Positions 20,663 to 30,136 of a stretch of DNA of 64,000 bases are shown here, piece by piece. Origin of the DNA: Bordetella genomosp. 2 (lineage in GTDB: Bacteria > Pseudomonadota > Gammaproteobacteria > Burkholderiales > Burkholderiaceae_B); the NCBI RefSeq assembly GCF_002261345.1, contig NZ_NEVT01000008.1, forward strand, positions 1 to 64,000. Reading direction: 5' to 3'. The position numbers and the translations under genes are program-made. Under the pieces are notes generated by a model, which was not told where the DNA came from, ran no database searches, and saw only the letters and a program-made list of their open reading frames with translations. Position 1 is the stretch's first letter. The number at the start of each line of letters is the position of its first letter.

Positions 20663-21202
20663 TCATTGCGCCCCCAGGCTCGGGAACGGCCGCACCGGCT
20701 CGCTGCCGTCCCAGCTTTCCGCCGCTTCGCGGATCTGCCGGAACATGCGGCCCTTCGGGCCCGAGACCTCCGACAGCTCGATCACGGTGCCGGGATGGTA
20801 TTCGGTATCGAAATAGATGAAACGGCCGCGCTCGCCGACCTCGCCGCTCATCTTGGGCTTGAAGCCCTGGGCCAGCAGGCGCCGCAGGTCGGCATCGTAG
20901 TCCTCGGTCCAGTAGGCCACGTGCTGCAGGCCGGTGCGGCCCGCCTGCTGGAAGTCGCGGTACATCGACGGCACGTCGTTGCGCGTCTGGATCAGCTCGA
21001 CCTGCACATAGCCGGAGTTGGCCAGCGCCACCGAATTGTGCGGCTCGTACGGCTGGCCGTCGTAGCGATAATTCACGATCGGCACGCGCGGATTGTAGAA
21101 CCAGGGGCCGACGCCCAGGGTCTTGCTCCAGTAGGCCATGGCGGCCTCGATGTCGGGCACCACATAGCCCAACTGGCGGATCTGGCCGAGGAATCGGCTC
21201 AT
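20663..21202 (-). CDS. VOC-superfamily protein (glyoxalase / epimerase-like)
   Basis: A 179-residue two-module VOC protein. The first module begins IRQLGYVVPDIEAAMAYWSK, and the second contains GLQHVAYWTEDYDADLRRLL and ends with the metal-type HPGTVIELSE. Histidine and glutamate at the ends of the modules would fit a metal site. Members include glyoxalases, methylmalonyl-CoA epimerases and small dioxygenase-like isomerases. It is the gene just before the RLP on the same transcript, so a sugar-acid isomerase role is plausible but unproven. GGAG precedes the ATG. Confidence 0.78.
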   Translation of the reverse strand: MSRFLGQIRQLGYVVPDIEAAMAYWSKTLGVGPWFYNPRVPIVNYRYDGQPYEPHNSVALANSGYVQVELIQTRNDVPSMYRDFQQAGRTGLQHVAYWTEDYDADLRRLLAQGFKPKMSGEVGERGRFIYFDTEYHPGTVIELSEVSGPKGRMFRQIREAAESWDGSEPVRPFPSLGAQ

Positions 21203-21228
21203 GAAATGCTCCAGTGCGAGAAAAAAGC

Positions 21229-23136
21229 TCAGTTGTCGAGGAAACCGATGGAAATCCAGGGAATCGCCGCCACCAGGACCAGGCCGACCAGCAGCGCCGC
21301 CATGTAGCCCCAGATCGGGCGGATGCCCTCGTCCGGGTCGACCTTGCCGACCGCGCAGGCGCCGTAATAGCCCACGCCGAACGGCGGCGCGAACAGGCCC
21401 ACCCCCATCGCCAGGATCACGACCATGGCGTACTGCACCTCGTGGATGCCCAGCTCGCGCGCGATGGGGAACATCAGCGGGCCGAACAGCACGATGGCCG
21501 GAATGCCTTCCAGCACGCTGCCCAGCACGATGAACGCCACCAGCGACACCGCCATGAAGGTGAACTTGCCTCCGGGCAGGCCGGCCATGGCTTCGGCCAG
21601 ATCGTGCGCGAAGCCGGACTGGGTCAGGGCCCAGGCCATGGCCGTGGCGCAGCCGATGATGAACAGGATGGCGCCGGACAGGGTGGCGGTCTCGACCAGG
21701 ATGCCGGGCAGCCGCGCGAAATCGAACTTGCGGTACAACAGCAGCCCGGCGACCACCGAATAGGCGATGCCGATGGTCGAGACCTCGGTGGCGGTCGCCA
21801 CGCCCTCCACCACCGCCGCGCGGATCACGAACGGCAGCGCCAGCGCGGGCAGCGCCACGACGAAGGTCTTGCCGATCAGCTTGCGCGAGGGCCGCGGCAC
21901 GGCGCTCAGGTCTTCGTGGCGGTAACGCCACCACACGATCACGCACAGCGCCAGCCCCAGCACCAGGCCGGGCAGCATGCCGCCGGTGAACAGCGCCGAG
22001 ATCGATACGCCCGTCACCGAGCCGATGGTGATCAGCACGATGGACGGCGGAATGGTCTCGGTCTGCGCGCCAGTGGTCGAGAGCAGCGCGATCAGGTCGC
22101 CCGGCTTGGCGCCGCGCTGCTTCATTTCCGGCAGCAGCACCGGCGCGATGGCCGCCATGTCGGCCGTCTTGGAACCGGAAATGCCCGACACCAGGTACAT
22201 GCCGCCGATCAGCACGTAGTTCAGCCCGCCGCGCACGTGGCCCAGCAGGCTGGACAGGAACTGCACCATGGCGCGCGCCATGCCGGTCATCTCGATCAGC
22301 ATGCCCAGCAGCACGAACAGCGGCACCGCCAGCAGGATCAGGTGCGACATGCCCTCGTCCAGCCGCCCCACCATCACCAGCATGGGCGTGCGGGTGGTCA
22401 GCGCCAGGAAGCCGAACGTCGCCAGCGCGAACGAGAACGCGATCGGCACCCCGGCGAACACGCAGGCTCCCACCACGCCGGCAAAGAAGATCAGCAGGTT
22501 CAGCTTGCCCAGCGTCATCAGCCAGGGCCCGGCCAGCCAGAACAGCAGCGCGATCGCCACCGCGCTCAGCACGGCCGGCGCCACGTGCTGGGTGTGCTCG
22601 GTGCGCAGCAGCCGCACCCCGCACACCAGCAGCATCAGCAGCGTGCCCACCGGCAGCGCGGCGGCGCGCCAGGCGTTGCTGATCTCCATGGCGGGCGTGA
22701 CGATGATCCGCTCTTCATAGGCGTACTCCCAGGCCGGGTGGATCAGCAGCACCAGGAACACCAGGGCGGCGGCCAGCGCGAAGGTCTCCAGGAAGGCGCG
22801 CGTCCGCGGGCCGCACTTGGTCACCACCGCCGTCATGCGCATGTGCGCGCCGCGCCGCAACGCGATCACCGCGCCCAGCATCGACAGCCACAGGAACAGG
22901 ATCGAGGCCAGCTCGTCGGACCAGACGATGGGCTCATGGAACACATAGCGCGCCACCACGCCCGACAGCAACACGGCCACTTCCACCAGCACCAGCACGG
23001 CCGCCGGCCATTCGGACAGCACGCCGAGCGCGCGGTCCAGCCAGGCCAGCAGCCCCGTGTCCGCGCGCCGCCGCGCCGGCGCGGCCGGCGGCGCCCCGGC
23101 GGCCCAGACGGCGTCGGTTTCGTGGCCGGCCGTCAT
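21229..23136 (-). CDS. TRAP transporter permease, fused small and large subunits (DctQM)
   Basis: A 635-residue membrane protein. The first 180 residues form the four-segment DctQ module (WPAAVLVLVEVAVLLSGVVARYVF, then WSDELASILFLWLSMLGAV). The remainder is the DctM module with many segments and the motif GSKTADMAAIAPVLLPEMKQ. Fusion of the two is known in some TRAP systems such as SiaQM. ATG 23136 shares one base with the receptor stop (TGATG), which decides the start over further upstream codons. The stop ends 26 bp before the VOC gene. Confidence 0.92.
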   Translation of the reverse strand: MTAGHETDAVWAAGAPPAAPARRRADTGLLAWLDRALGVLSEWPAAVLVLVEVAVLLSGVVARYVFHEPIVWSDELASILFLWLSMLGAVIALRRGAHMRMTAVVTKCGPRTRAFLETFALAAALVFLVLLIHPAWEYAYEERIIVTPAMEISNAWRAAALPVGTLLMLLVCGVRLLRTEHTQHVAPAVLSAVAIALLFWLAGPWLMTLGKLNLLIFFAGVVGACVFAGVPIAFSFALATFGFLALTTRTPMLVMVGRLDEGMSHLILLAVPLFVLLGMLIEMTGMARAMVQFLSSLLGHVRGGLNYVLIGGMYLVSGISGSKTADMAAIAPVLLPEMKQRGAKPGDLIALLSTTGAQTETIPPSIVLITIGSVTGVSISALFTGGMLPGLVLGLALCVIVWWRYRHEDLSAVPRPSRKLIGKTFVVALPALALPFVIRAAVVEGVATATEVSTIGIAYSVVAGLLLYRKFDFARLPGILVETATLSGAILFIIGCATAMAWALTQSGFAHDLAEAMAGLPGGKFTFMAVSLVAFIVLGSVLEGIPAIVLFGPLMFPIARELGIHEVQYAMVVILAMGVGLFAPPFGVGYYGACAVGKVDPDEGIRPIWGYMAALLVGLVLVAAIPWISIGFLDN

Positions 23137-24167
23137 CAGGACACCTTGCCGACGGATTCTTCCAGCAGCGCCCAGGCCTCGGCGCCGAATTTTTCCTTCC
23201 ACTCGGCGTAGAAGCCGGCCTTGCGCAACTGCTCGCGGAAGCTCTGCGCCTCGGCGGTATTGAACTGCATGCCCTTGGAGGACAGGTCGTCCTGCAGGGT
23301 GGTATTGAGCTTGACCAGGTCCTCGCGCTGCTGCAGGCCGGCTTCATTGAAGGCGCGCGCGTAGATGGTCTTCAGGTCGTCGGGCAGGCCGCGCCAGGCG
23401 CGGCCGTTGACCACCAGGTGGTAGCCGTCCCAGCTGTGGTTGGTGAGCGAGCAGTACTTCTGCACTTCGTACAGCTTGGCGGTCTGCACGATGGCCAGCG
23501 GGTTCTCCTGCGCGTCCACCACCTTGGTCTGCAAGGCGGAATACACCTCGCTGAATTGCAGGCTGGTGGGCGCGGCCGACAGCGACTTGAACAGCGAAAT
23601 GCCCATCGGGCTGACCGGCACGCGGATCTTCATGCCGTCCAGGTCGGCCGCCGTGGCCACCGGGTGCGAGCTGCTGGTGATCTGGCGGAAGCCGTTGTTC
23701 CACATTTTCTCCAGCGTATACAGGCCGACCTTGGCGAACGCGGCGCGGATGCTGTTGCCCAGCTTGCCGTCGACCGCGTTCCAGACCTCCTGGTCGTTCG
23801 AGAACGCGAACCCCATGGCGGTGATCGCGCTGATCGGCGCCAGCGTGGCGATCACCATCGTGCCTGCGTTGAACATGTCGATGCCGCCGCTGCGCACTTG
23901 CGCCAGCATGTCGGTGTCGCCGCCCAGCTGGTTGTTGGGGAACACCCGCACTTCCATGCGGCCGTTGCTCTCCTGGGCGATGCGCGCGGCCGCTTCCTGC
24001 GCGCGCACGTTCAGCGGATGGCTGGTCGGCAGGTTGTTGCCGTACTTGAACACGTATTCAGGCGCGGCGGCGCCGGCCAGGCGCGGCGCGCCGATCATGG
24101 CGGCCAGCGGCAGGCCGGCCAGGGTGCGCAATGCGCTGCGGCGCGTGAAGGTCTTGTTCTGGTTCAT
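23136..24167 (-). CDS. TRAP transporter periplasmic solute receptor (DctP family)
   Basis: A 343-residue receptor with a twin-arginine-like export signal (TRRSALRTLAGLPLAAMIG). The mature part begins EYVFKYGNNLPTSHPLN. Internal motifs LDGMKIRVPVSPM and YSALQTKVVDAQENPL, in which the conserved Arg binds a carboxylate, are DctP hallmarks. So the substrate is probably a carboxylic acid, consistent with a sugar-acid pathway. It is the receptor of the fused permease directly downstream. Confidence 0.93.
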   Translation of the reverse strand: MNQNKTFTRRSALRTLAGLPLAAMIGAPRLAGAAAPEYVFKYGNNLPTSHPLNVRAQEAAARIAQESNGRMEVRVFPNNQLGGDTDMLAQVRSGGIDMFNAGTMVIATLAPISAITAMGFAFSNDQEVWNAVDGKLGNSIRAAFAKVGLYTLEKMWNNGFRQITSSSHPVATAADLDGMKIRVPVSPMGISLFKSLSAAPTSLQFSEVYSALQTKVVDAQENPLAIVQTAKLYEVQKYCSLTNHSWDGYHLVVNGRAWRGLPDDLKTIYARAFNEAGLQQREDLVKLNTTLQDDLSSKGMQFNTAEAQSFREQLRKAGFYAEWKEKFGAEAWALLEESVGKVS

Positions 24168-24251
24168 GGCACTGTCTCCTGTGCTCGAGCTTTCCGGCTG
24201 TCGCCGGCGATGTTGGAAGTAGCCGGGCCGCCGGACCGGCCCGGGATCGTC

Positions 24252-25052
24252 TCAGTTGCAGCGGGCGTGCATGCCCCCGTCTACGAACAACTCCACGCCG
24301 TTGATGTAGCGCGCCTCGTCCGAGGCCAGGAACACCGCCGCATGGGCCACGTCCCAGCCATCGCCCATGCGGCCGGTGGGCGACAGCTTGTTGCGCGCCT
24401 CGACCATTTCCCGGGTGTTCTGGTAGAAACCGGATATCTGCTGGTAGATATGGGGCGTGTCCATCACGCCGGGCAGGATGCAGTTGGCCCGGATGCCCTT
24501 GGCCGCGTACTGCAACGCCACGCTCTGGGTAAAGGAATTCACCGCGCCCTTGGAGGCCGCGTAGGCGCAATAGGCATAGCCGGTCCAGCGCACCCCGCCG
24601 AGCGCGCCGATATTGACGATGGCGCCGCGCTGGCGCGCCTCCATGTGGGGCAGCACCGCCTTGCAGGTCAGGAACATGCTCTTGACATTGACCGTCATGA
24701 CGCGGTCCCAGACGTCTTCGCCGGTCTCGACCGGCCCGCCCTGCGAGGTGATGCCCACATTGTTGTGCAGCACGTCAATCTGGCCGTAGCGCGACAGGGC
24801 CTGGTCGACCACGCGCTGGATGTCGGCGAAGCTGGTGACGTCGGCCTGCACGCCCACGGCCTCGTGGCCCTCGGCGCGGATGGCCGCCTCGGTCGCCAGC
24901 GCGGCCTCGCGCACCCGGTCCACCGCCACCACGCGGGCGCCCTGGCGGGCATACGCGGCCGCCGCGGCCTTGCCGTTGCCCCAGCCCTCGCCCACCGAGC
25001 CGGCGCCGAATACCAATGCCACCCGGCCGGCCAGCCTGCCTGTTGTCTCCAT
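24252..25052 (-). CDS. Short-chain dehydrogenase/reductase
   Basis: A 266-residue classical SDR. The coenzyme motif is FGAGSVGEGWGNGKAAA, a slightly expanded TGxxxGxG loop, then DVLHNNVG, and the catalytic YCAYAASKGA (Tyr-x3-Lys) with a Ser-like position just before. Its likely role is oxidation of the imported substrate to the keto form used by the kinase and RLP. ATG 25052 has AAGGAAA upstream. It is the first gene of the minus-strand catabolic operon, with a divergent LacI regulator. Confidence 0.88.
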   Translation of the reverse strand: METTGRLAGRVALVFGAGSVGEGWGNGKAAAAAYARQGARVVAVDRVREAALATEAAIRAEGHEAVGVQADVTSFADIQRVVDQALSRYGQIDVLHNNVGITSQGGPVETGEDVWDRVMTVNVKSMFLTCKAVLPHMEARQRGAIVNIGALGGVRWTGYAYCAYAASKGAVNSFTQSVALQYAAKGIRANCILPGVMDTPHIYQQISGFYQNTREMVEARNKLSPTGRMGDGWDVAHAAVFLASDEARYINGVELFVDGGMHARCN

Positions 25053-25212
25053 GTTTTTCCTTGTGTGCGCCCGCGGCGCTGCTGCGGATAGTTGCGTAGG
25101 ATAGGGGCGGCGAGCGCAAACCCCAAGCCGGTTTTTTGATGGTTTTTGAGGTCCACCTCGGCGATGCGTGTAATGTATAGCCCGCACGTTTCCGCATGAA
25201 GGGAGACTTTCC
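25053..25212. promoter_or_regulatory. Divergent promoter region of the RLP operon and its LacI-type regulator
   Basis: 160 bp between the SDR start (minus strand) and the regulator start (plus strand). It holds a T-rich stretch (25132-25146) and a small dyad GAGGTCCACCTC (25148-25159). No textbook LacI palindrome with a central CG is visible, so the operator is undetermined. Both genes have good ribosome-binding sites at the edges. Confidence 0.45.
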
Positions 25213-26247
25213 GTGCCTCAAGCCTTACCCACGGTGATTGATATTGCGCGACTGGCGGGCGTCTCGCCGGCCACCGTCGACCGCGCGCTGCACCGCCGCC
25301 CCGGCGTACGCCAGGCCACGCTGCAGCGCGTGCTCAGGGCCGCCGCCGAACTGCAGTACCTGCCCCAGGCCGAGCTGTATGCCGCCATGGCGCCCCCGCC
25401 CATGCGGCTGCTGTTCATCCTGCCGGACCGCAGCAGCCGCTTCCTGTGGATGCTTGGGGAATGGGTGCGCCACTCGCAGGAACACTGGGCGCCCTTCAAC
25501 GTCAGTTGCCGCGTGGCGCCGGTGGAAAGCTTCGATCCCGACGCGCTCACGCGCGTCCTGCTGCGGCGGGGCAAGCAGAGCGACGGCGTGGCCTTCATGG
25601 CGCTGGAGCACCCCAAGGTGCGCGAGGCGGTGGCGGAACTGGCCGACCGCGGCATCCCCAGCGTGACACTGGTGTCGGACCTCTCCCATTCGCGCCGCAG
25701 CGCCTATGTCGGCCTGGACAACCGCGCCGCGGGGCGCACCGCCGCCCACCTGATCGGCCGCTTCCTGGGCCGGGCGCGGCGCGCCAAGGTGGCGATGATC
25801 GCCGGCTCGCTCAGCTATCGCGCGCACGAAGAGCGCGAGGCCGGCTTCCTGCACCTGTTCGCCGAACAGTATCCGCACATCCGCGTGGTCGGGCTGCGCG
25901 AAGGCTACGACGACGCGCAGACCAACTACCGCCAGACCATCGCCCTACTGAAGGAACATCCCGACCTGGCCGCCATCTACAACATCGGCGGCGGCGCCGA
26001 AGGCATCGGCCAGGCCTTGAAAGAGTGCGGGCGCCAGCACGACGTCATCTTCATCGGCCACGGCCTGACGCCCGACACCCGCGGCCTGCTGATCGACGGC
26101 AGCATGGACGCGGTCATCAACCAGAGCCCGCTGACCACCATCCTGAACAGCATCCGCATCTTCACCAACCTGCGCGAACACCGCAGCGTGCTGTCCGGCG
26201 TCGAGGCGACCCGCACCGACGTAATCTTCCGGGAAAACCTGCCGTAG
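25213..26247 (+). CDS. LacI-family transcriptional regulator (AraC-independent sugar regulator)
   Basis: A 344-residue regulator. The HTH TVIDIARLAGVSPATVDRAL with the hinge is at residues 6-60, followed by a periplasmic-binding-protein-like sensor domain containing SDGVAFMALEHPKV and IYNIGGGAEGIGQAL. Start GTG at 25213 is preceded by GGGAGA. It diverges from the TRAP-RLP-kinase operon and probably controls it in response to the imported sugar acid or an intermediate. It converges tail-to-tail with the azoreductase gene (8 bp). Confidence 0.9.
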   Translation: MPQALPTVIDIARLAGVSPATVDRALHRRPGVRQATLQRVLRAAAELQYLPQAELYAAMAPPPMRLLFILPDRSSRFLWMLGEWVRHSQEHWAPFNVSCRVAPVESFDPDALTRVLLRRGKQSDGVAFMALEHPKVREAVAELADRGIPSVTLVSDLSHSRRSAYVGLDNRAAGRTAAHLIGRFLGRARRAKVAMIAGSLSYRAHEEREAGFLHLFAEQYPHIRVVGLREGYDDAQTNYRQTIALLKEHPDLAAIYNIGGGAEGIGQALKECGRQHDVIFIGHGLTPDTRGLLIDGSMDAVINQSPLTTILNSIRIFTNLREHRSVLSGVEATRTDVIFRENLP

Positions 26248-26255
26248 TGGCCGCG

Positions 26256-26903
26256 CTACGGCGCGGGCGCCATCGCGTCGAGCAGCGCCTCGGCCTGCGC
26301 CTTGGCGCGCTCGCGCGACTGGCGGTCCTCGTCGGGGCCGTAGATGGTCTTCTCGACGATCACCGAATGAATATCTTCCACGCCCACGAAGCGCAGCCAT
26401 GCCTCGACATAGGGCTTCTGCAGGTCGAAGCGCCCGGCCGGCGTGAATGACGCGGCGCCGTAGTCCAGCCCGCGCGCGTACACGGCCAGCGCGCGCTTGC
26501 CGCGCAGCAGCCCCGCGAAGCCGCGCTGCGGATCGAACGAGAACAGGATGTCCTTCTGCGAGACCAGGTCGATGAAATGCTTGAGCTTATAGGGAATGCC
26601 GAAATTCCACAGCGGCACCGACAACACCAGGACATCGGCCTGGTGCAGACATGCCGCCAGTTCCCGCAAGATGGTCCAGGCCTGCTCCTGCGCCGGCGTC
26701 AGCGGCGTGCCGCTCAGGCCCGCGTACTTGGCATCCATCGCCTCCTGGCCGAACTCCGGCAGTTGGCATTGCCACAAGTCCAGTGTCCGCACCTCGGTAC
26801 CGGGGTGGCGGGCGCGCCAGCGCTCGATGAAATGGACCGCGACTTCCGTCGAGGCGGAGCGCTGCGAGCGCGGAGAGGCAACGAGGTGCAGCAGGCGGGG
26901 CAT
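26256..26903 (-). CDS. FMN-dependent NADH-azoreductase (AzoR family)
   Basis: A 215-residue flavodoxin-like quinone/azo reductase. The phosphate-binding start HLVASPRSQRSAS, the VLSVPLWNFGIPYKLKHFID flavin loop and the later GLDYG segment match AzoR. It reduces quinones and azo dyes with NADH through FMN. AAGGAG lies 6 nt before ATG 26903, which decides the start over 26945. Divergent from a LysR gene that likely controls it, a common arrangement for AzoR. Confidence 0.9.
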   Translation of the reverse strand: MPRLLHLVASPRSQRSASTEVAVHFIERWRARHPGTEVRTLDLWQCQLPEFGQEAMDAKYAGLSGTPLTPAQEQAWTILRELAACLHQADVLVLSVPLWNFGIPYKLKHFIDLVSQKDILFSFDPQRGFAGLLRGKRALAVYARGLDYGAASFTPAGRFDLQKPYVEAWLRFVGVEDIHSVIVEKTIYGPDEDRQSRERAKAQAEALLDAMAPAP

Positions 26904-27001
26904 GGCGGCTCCTTCGAGAACATGACGCCATGGATTGCAGCACATCTCAGTTCAGAATATAAATCGATTATTTTCTCTCTATTCATCTTGAATCGATATA
27001 T
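26904..27001. promoter_or_regulatory. Divergent azoR/LysR promoter region
   Basis: 98 bp with a markedly AT-rich core (26955-27001). The heptamer AATCGAT occurs twice in direct orientation (26962-26968 and 26991-26997), 29 bp apart, and ATCGAT itself is palindromic. This spacing is compatible with two contacts of a LysR-type tetramer, but no footprint-like T-N11-A pattern can be singled out. Confidence 0.5.
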
Positions 27002-27868
27002 ATGCTGGATCCCCTCCTGCTGCGCAGTTTTGTCGCCATCGTCGACGAGGGCGGGTTCGGCAAGGCCGCGTCCCGCCTGCACCTGACCCAATCGGCCATC
27101 AGCGGCCATCTGCGCCGGCTGGAAACGCAACTGGGCAAGCCCCTGCTGGCGCGCACCACGCGCTCGCTGGAACTGACTCCCGACGGGGAACGCCTGATCA
27201 CCTATGCCCGCGCCATCCTGGCGCTCGGGCGCGACGCGCTGGCCGAATTCACCCGCACGCCTTTTCGCGGCCGCGTGCGTATCGGCCTGTCCGAAGACTT
27301 CGCCAACGTCGCCATGCTTGGCGTGCTGCACCGTTTCGCGGCCCGCCACGAAACGGTCGAGATCGAGATCCAGGTCGGCATCCCCGGCGCCCTGCTGCCC
27401 ATGATGAAGCGCGGCGAACTGGAGATGGTCATCGGCGCGCATTGCGAGACACAGGAAGGCGGCCGCATGCTGTGGCGCGAGCCGCTGGTGTGGGCCTGCT
27501 CCGCGCAGGCCGGCGTGACGCTGCCGCGTCCGTTGCCGCTGGCGCTGTTCCCCGAGCCCTGCCCTTACCGCGAGGCGGCGCTCGCCAGACTGGCGCAGGC
27601 CGGCATCGCCGCCCGCATCGCCATGGCCTGCAGCAGCAACGCCAGCCTGGCGGCCGCCGTACTGGCGGGCTTGGCCGTCGCGCCCATGGCGGCCAGCCAG
27701 CTGGTCCCGGGCATCGTCGCCGTGCCCGCAGAGCGCGGGCTGCCCGCCCTGCCCGACGCCGAATTCAGCCTGTTCATGTCGCGGCGCGCCGACCCGGCCC
27801 TGGGGCAGGCACTGACCGCGGCAGTCCTGGAAGGCGCCGCGACCCGGCCATTGCACAGCCCCGCCTAG
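27002..27868 (+). CDS. LysR-family transcriptional regulator (next to azoreductase)
   Basis: A 288-residue LTTR. The HTH is LRSFVAIVDEGGFGKAASRL followed by HLTQSAISGHLRRLE. The effector domain starts at about residue 90 (RGRVRIGLSEDFANVAM). Divergence from azoR suggests it controls that gene. It converges with the unknown gene at 27881, 12 bp away. Confidence 0.9.
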   Translation: MLDPLLLRSFVAIVDEGGFGKAASRLHLTQSAISGHLRRLETQLGKPLLARTTRSLELTPDGERLITYARAILALGRDALAEFTRTPFRGRVRIGLSEDFANVAMLGVLHRFAARHETVEIEIQVGIPGALLPMMKRGELEMVIGAHCETQEGGRMLWREPLVWACSAQAGVTLPRPLPLALFPEPCPYREAALARLAQAGIAARIAMACSSNASLAAAVLAGLAVAPMAASQLVPGIVAVPAERGLPALPDAEFSLFMSRRADPALGQALTAAVLEGAATRPLHSPA

Positions 27869-27880
27869 CGTGGCCAGGCC

Positions 27881-28282
27881 CTAGTCCGGCGCCTGCGCCA
27901 GGCGGCGCGCCAGCGCGGCGGCATCGTCCAGCGTGGCCACCGCCTCGTGGGCGATGCCGAACGCCTTGGTGGCCATGCGGCCCTGCTCGATCGCCTCCGC
28001 GCGGCGCGCCGGATCGGCATCGACCGTGGCCAGGGCCCGGCACACCTGCGCCAGGGCCGCCTTGTTCTGCTTGAGCCACATGGCGCGATCACGGCGGTCT
28101 TCGTGCGCCTCGCCGTCGGGCGTGCCGGCGAACGCCACGACGAACGGCGCCGCGTGCGCGATCAGGGCGGCCATCTCCGCCGCCCATTGGCCGGCGTAGC
28201 CGGGCGCCGCCGCGTCGTTGCGGAACACGCAGAGCGGAAAGCGCGAGATATCGTGGATGGTGAATTGATCGGTATCGAGCAT
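27881..28282 (-). CDS. Conserved-looking hypothetical protein
   Basis: I do not recognise this 133-residue protein. It begins MLDTDQFTIHDISRFPLCVF, a beta-like start with acidic residues, and continues with an Ala-rich alpha-helical body including DRRDRAMWLKQNKAALAQV and a C-terminal helix. There is no signal peptide or membrane segment. Proline- and histidine-poor composition and an alternating beta/alpha feel are compatible with a STAS/SpoIIAA-like fold, but this is only an impression. ATG 28282 was chosen over a TTG at 28303; neither has a clear ribosome site. Confidence 0.6.
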   Translation of the reverse strand: MLDTDQFTIHDISRFPLCVFRNDAAAPGYAGQWAAEMAALIAHAAPFVVAFAGTPDGEAHEDRRDRAMWLKQNKAALAQVCRALATVDADPARRAEAIEQGRMATKAFGIAHEAVATLDDAAALARRLAQAPD

Positions 28283-28395
28283 GGCAGCATCGCAGTCGGA
28301 CAACGTGGCGACAGCTTACGCCGCTGGCCGCGCGCCGGCTCGCGCTGGAATGCCAATCGATGGCTGGAAAATGCCATTGCGGCGCGCCGTGCGGC

Positions 28396-29325
28396 TCAGC
28401 CTTCCTGCAGGGGCACGTGCGGCAGGAAGGCGCCCGCCACCTCGAAGGCGCATTCGCGGCGCGCGATGTCGATCACCGTGGCCACCACCGGATTGACCAG
28501 GCTCTTCTTGTAGACCGCGTAGTAGTTGATGGTGGGCAGGTCCGGTCGGACATCCAGCTGGCGCAGCACGCCCCGCTCGACCAGCGGCGCGAAGTAGGCG
28601 CCCGGCAGGTAGCCGATGCCCAGGCCCAGCATGGTCAGCTGCGCCATCATGCCCAGGCTGTTGCACGTCAGCACGCGCTTGACCGAAAGCCCCTGCTCGG
28701 CGAACCAGGCGTCGTACAGGTGCGAAAGGGCGGAATTGGTCGGCTGCGAAATCACCGGATACGGCGCCAGGTCCTGCGGCGTCAGGCGTCCCGACGCGGC
28801 GATGTCCAGCCGCGGGCTGGCCATCCAGACATTGGTCACCGCGCCCAGGTGCACGCAATCGTATTGGTAGCCCCAGAACGGGCCGGGCATGATGGCCAGG
28901 TCGAGCTGGTCGCGCTCCAGGCGCTCATACAGGGTGATCCCGCCGTCGATCTCCGGCATGAGCTGCACCCTCGGATAGCGCCGGCTGATCTGGCTGATGA
29001 GCCGGGCCAGCCAGGTCATGCCCACCAGCTCGGTGGCGCCCATCCGCACGACGCCCTCGACGCTGGCCGCATCGGCCATGCTTTGCACGATGCGGCTGTT
29101 CAGCTCGAGCATCTGGCGGGCCAGCTCGAACAGCTTGCGGCCATGCTGCGTCAGCGTCAGCCGCTTGGCCCGTCGCTCGAACAGCGGCGCGCCGGTGAAC
29201 GATTCGAGCTCGCCCACCCGCTTGGCGATGGCGGACTGCGTCGTGTGCAGCTTCTTGGACGAAGCGCTGAAGCTGCCCGACTGGGCGCTCCAGTAGAAGG
29301 CTTCGAGCTGCTTCAAGGTGTACAT
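28396..29325 (-). CDS. LysR-family transcriptional regulator (3' of the ABC operon)
   Basis: A 309-residue LTTR. The HTH region reads YTLKQLEAFYWSAQSGSFSA then KLHTTQSAIAKRVGELE. The effector-binding domain follows. It lies on the same strand and 59 bp behind the ABC ATPase gene, so it may be transcribed with the transporter and regulate it. The ATG at 29325 begins right before the HTH; an upstream in-frame ATG would add 21 residues of unlikely sequence. Confidence 0.88.
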   Translation of the reverse strand: MYTLKQLEAFYWSAQSGSFSASSKKLHTTQSAIAKRVGELESFTGAPLFERRAKRLTLTQHGRKLFELARQMLELNSRIVQSMADAASVEGVVRMGATELVGMTWLARLISQISRRYPRVQLMPEIDGGITLYERLERDQLDLAIMPGPFWGYQYDCVHLGAVTNVWMASPRLDIAASGRLTPQDLAPYPVISQPTNSALSHLYDAWFAEQGLSVKRVLTCNSLGMMAQLTMLGLGIGYLPGAYFAPLVERGVLRQLDVRPDLPTINYYAVYKKSLVNPVVATVIDIARRECAFEVAGAFLPHVPLQEG

Positions 29326-29384
29326 CGCGGTCGGGGCAAGGCGTCGGGGAACCGACACCATACCACCCGCGGCCGGGCCGCCGC

Positions 29385-30119
29385 TCATCCGCGCGGATGC
29401 AGGATGTCGCTGAGGAAGCGCTGGGCCCGGGGGTGCCGCGGCGCGCTGAAGAAATGCTGCGGCTCGCCGGTCTCGAGGATCTCGCCGGCGTCCATGAAGA
29501 TGACCCGGTCGCAGACATCGCGGGCGAACCCCATTTCATGGGTCACGCACACCATGGTCATGCCGTCCCGGGCCAGCGACTTCATTACCTGCAGGACCTC
29601 GCCCACCATCTCCGGGTCGAGGGCGCTGGTGGGCTCGTCGAACAGCATGACCGGCGGCTGCAGCGCCAGCGCGCGGGCAATGGCCACGCGCTGCTGCTGC
29701 CCGCCCGAGAGCGAACCCGGGTAGGCGTCGATCTTGTGCTCCAGGCCGACCCGCTGCAGCAACGAGCGGGCAAGCTCGGCCGCCTCCTTGCGGGACCGCT
29801 TCAGGATGTTCACGGGCGCGAAGACGACATTGTCCAGGACGCTCATGTGCGGGAACAGGTTGAATTGCTGGAACACGAAGCCGATCTTCTGCCGCAGCTG
29901 GTTGAGGTTCAGTCCCCGACTGTAGATGTCCTGGCCGTCGACCCGGATGCGGCCCTTCTCGATGGGCTCGAGCCGGTTGATCGTGCGGATCAGGGTCGAC
30001 TTGCCCGACCCGGACGGGCCGCACACCACCACCACCTCGCCGCGTGCCACTGTCAGGTCCACATCCTTGAGCACATGGTGCGCCCCATACCACTTGTTTA
30101 CTTTTTCGAGCTCTATCAT
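29385..30119 (-). CDS. Polar amino acid ABC transporter ATP-binding protein
   Basis: A 244-residue ABC ATPase. Walker A is GPSGSGKST, the Q-loop is FQQFNLFPH, the signature is LSGGQQQR, Walker B is [10 protein letters not shown], followed by the H-loop THEMGFA. This is the GlnQ/HisP-type subfamily that energises polar amino acid import. ATG 30119 starts [12 protein letters not shown], the usual N-terminus. Last transporter gene of the minus-strand operon. Confidence 0.95.
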   Translation of the reverse strand: MIELEKVNKWYGAHHVLKDVDLTVARGEVVVVCGPSGSGKSTLIRTINRLEPIEKGRIRVDGQDIYSRGLNLNQLRQKIGFVFQQFNLFPHMSVLDNVVFAPVNILKRSRKEAAELARSLLQRVGLEHKIDAYPGSLSGGQQQRVAIARALALQPPVMLFDEPTSALDPEMVGEVLQVMKSLARDGMTMVCVTHEMGFARDVCDRVIFMDAGEILETGEPQHFFSAPRHPRAQRFLSDILHPRG

Positions 30120-30136
30120 GAAACGCCTTCCATTCA

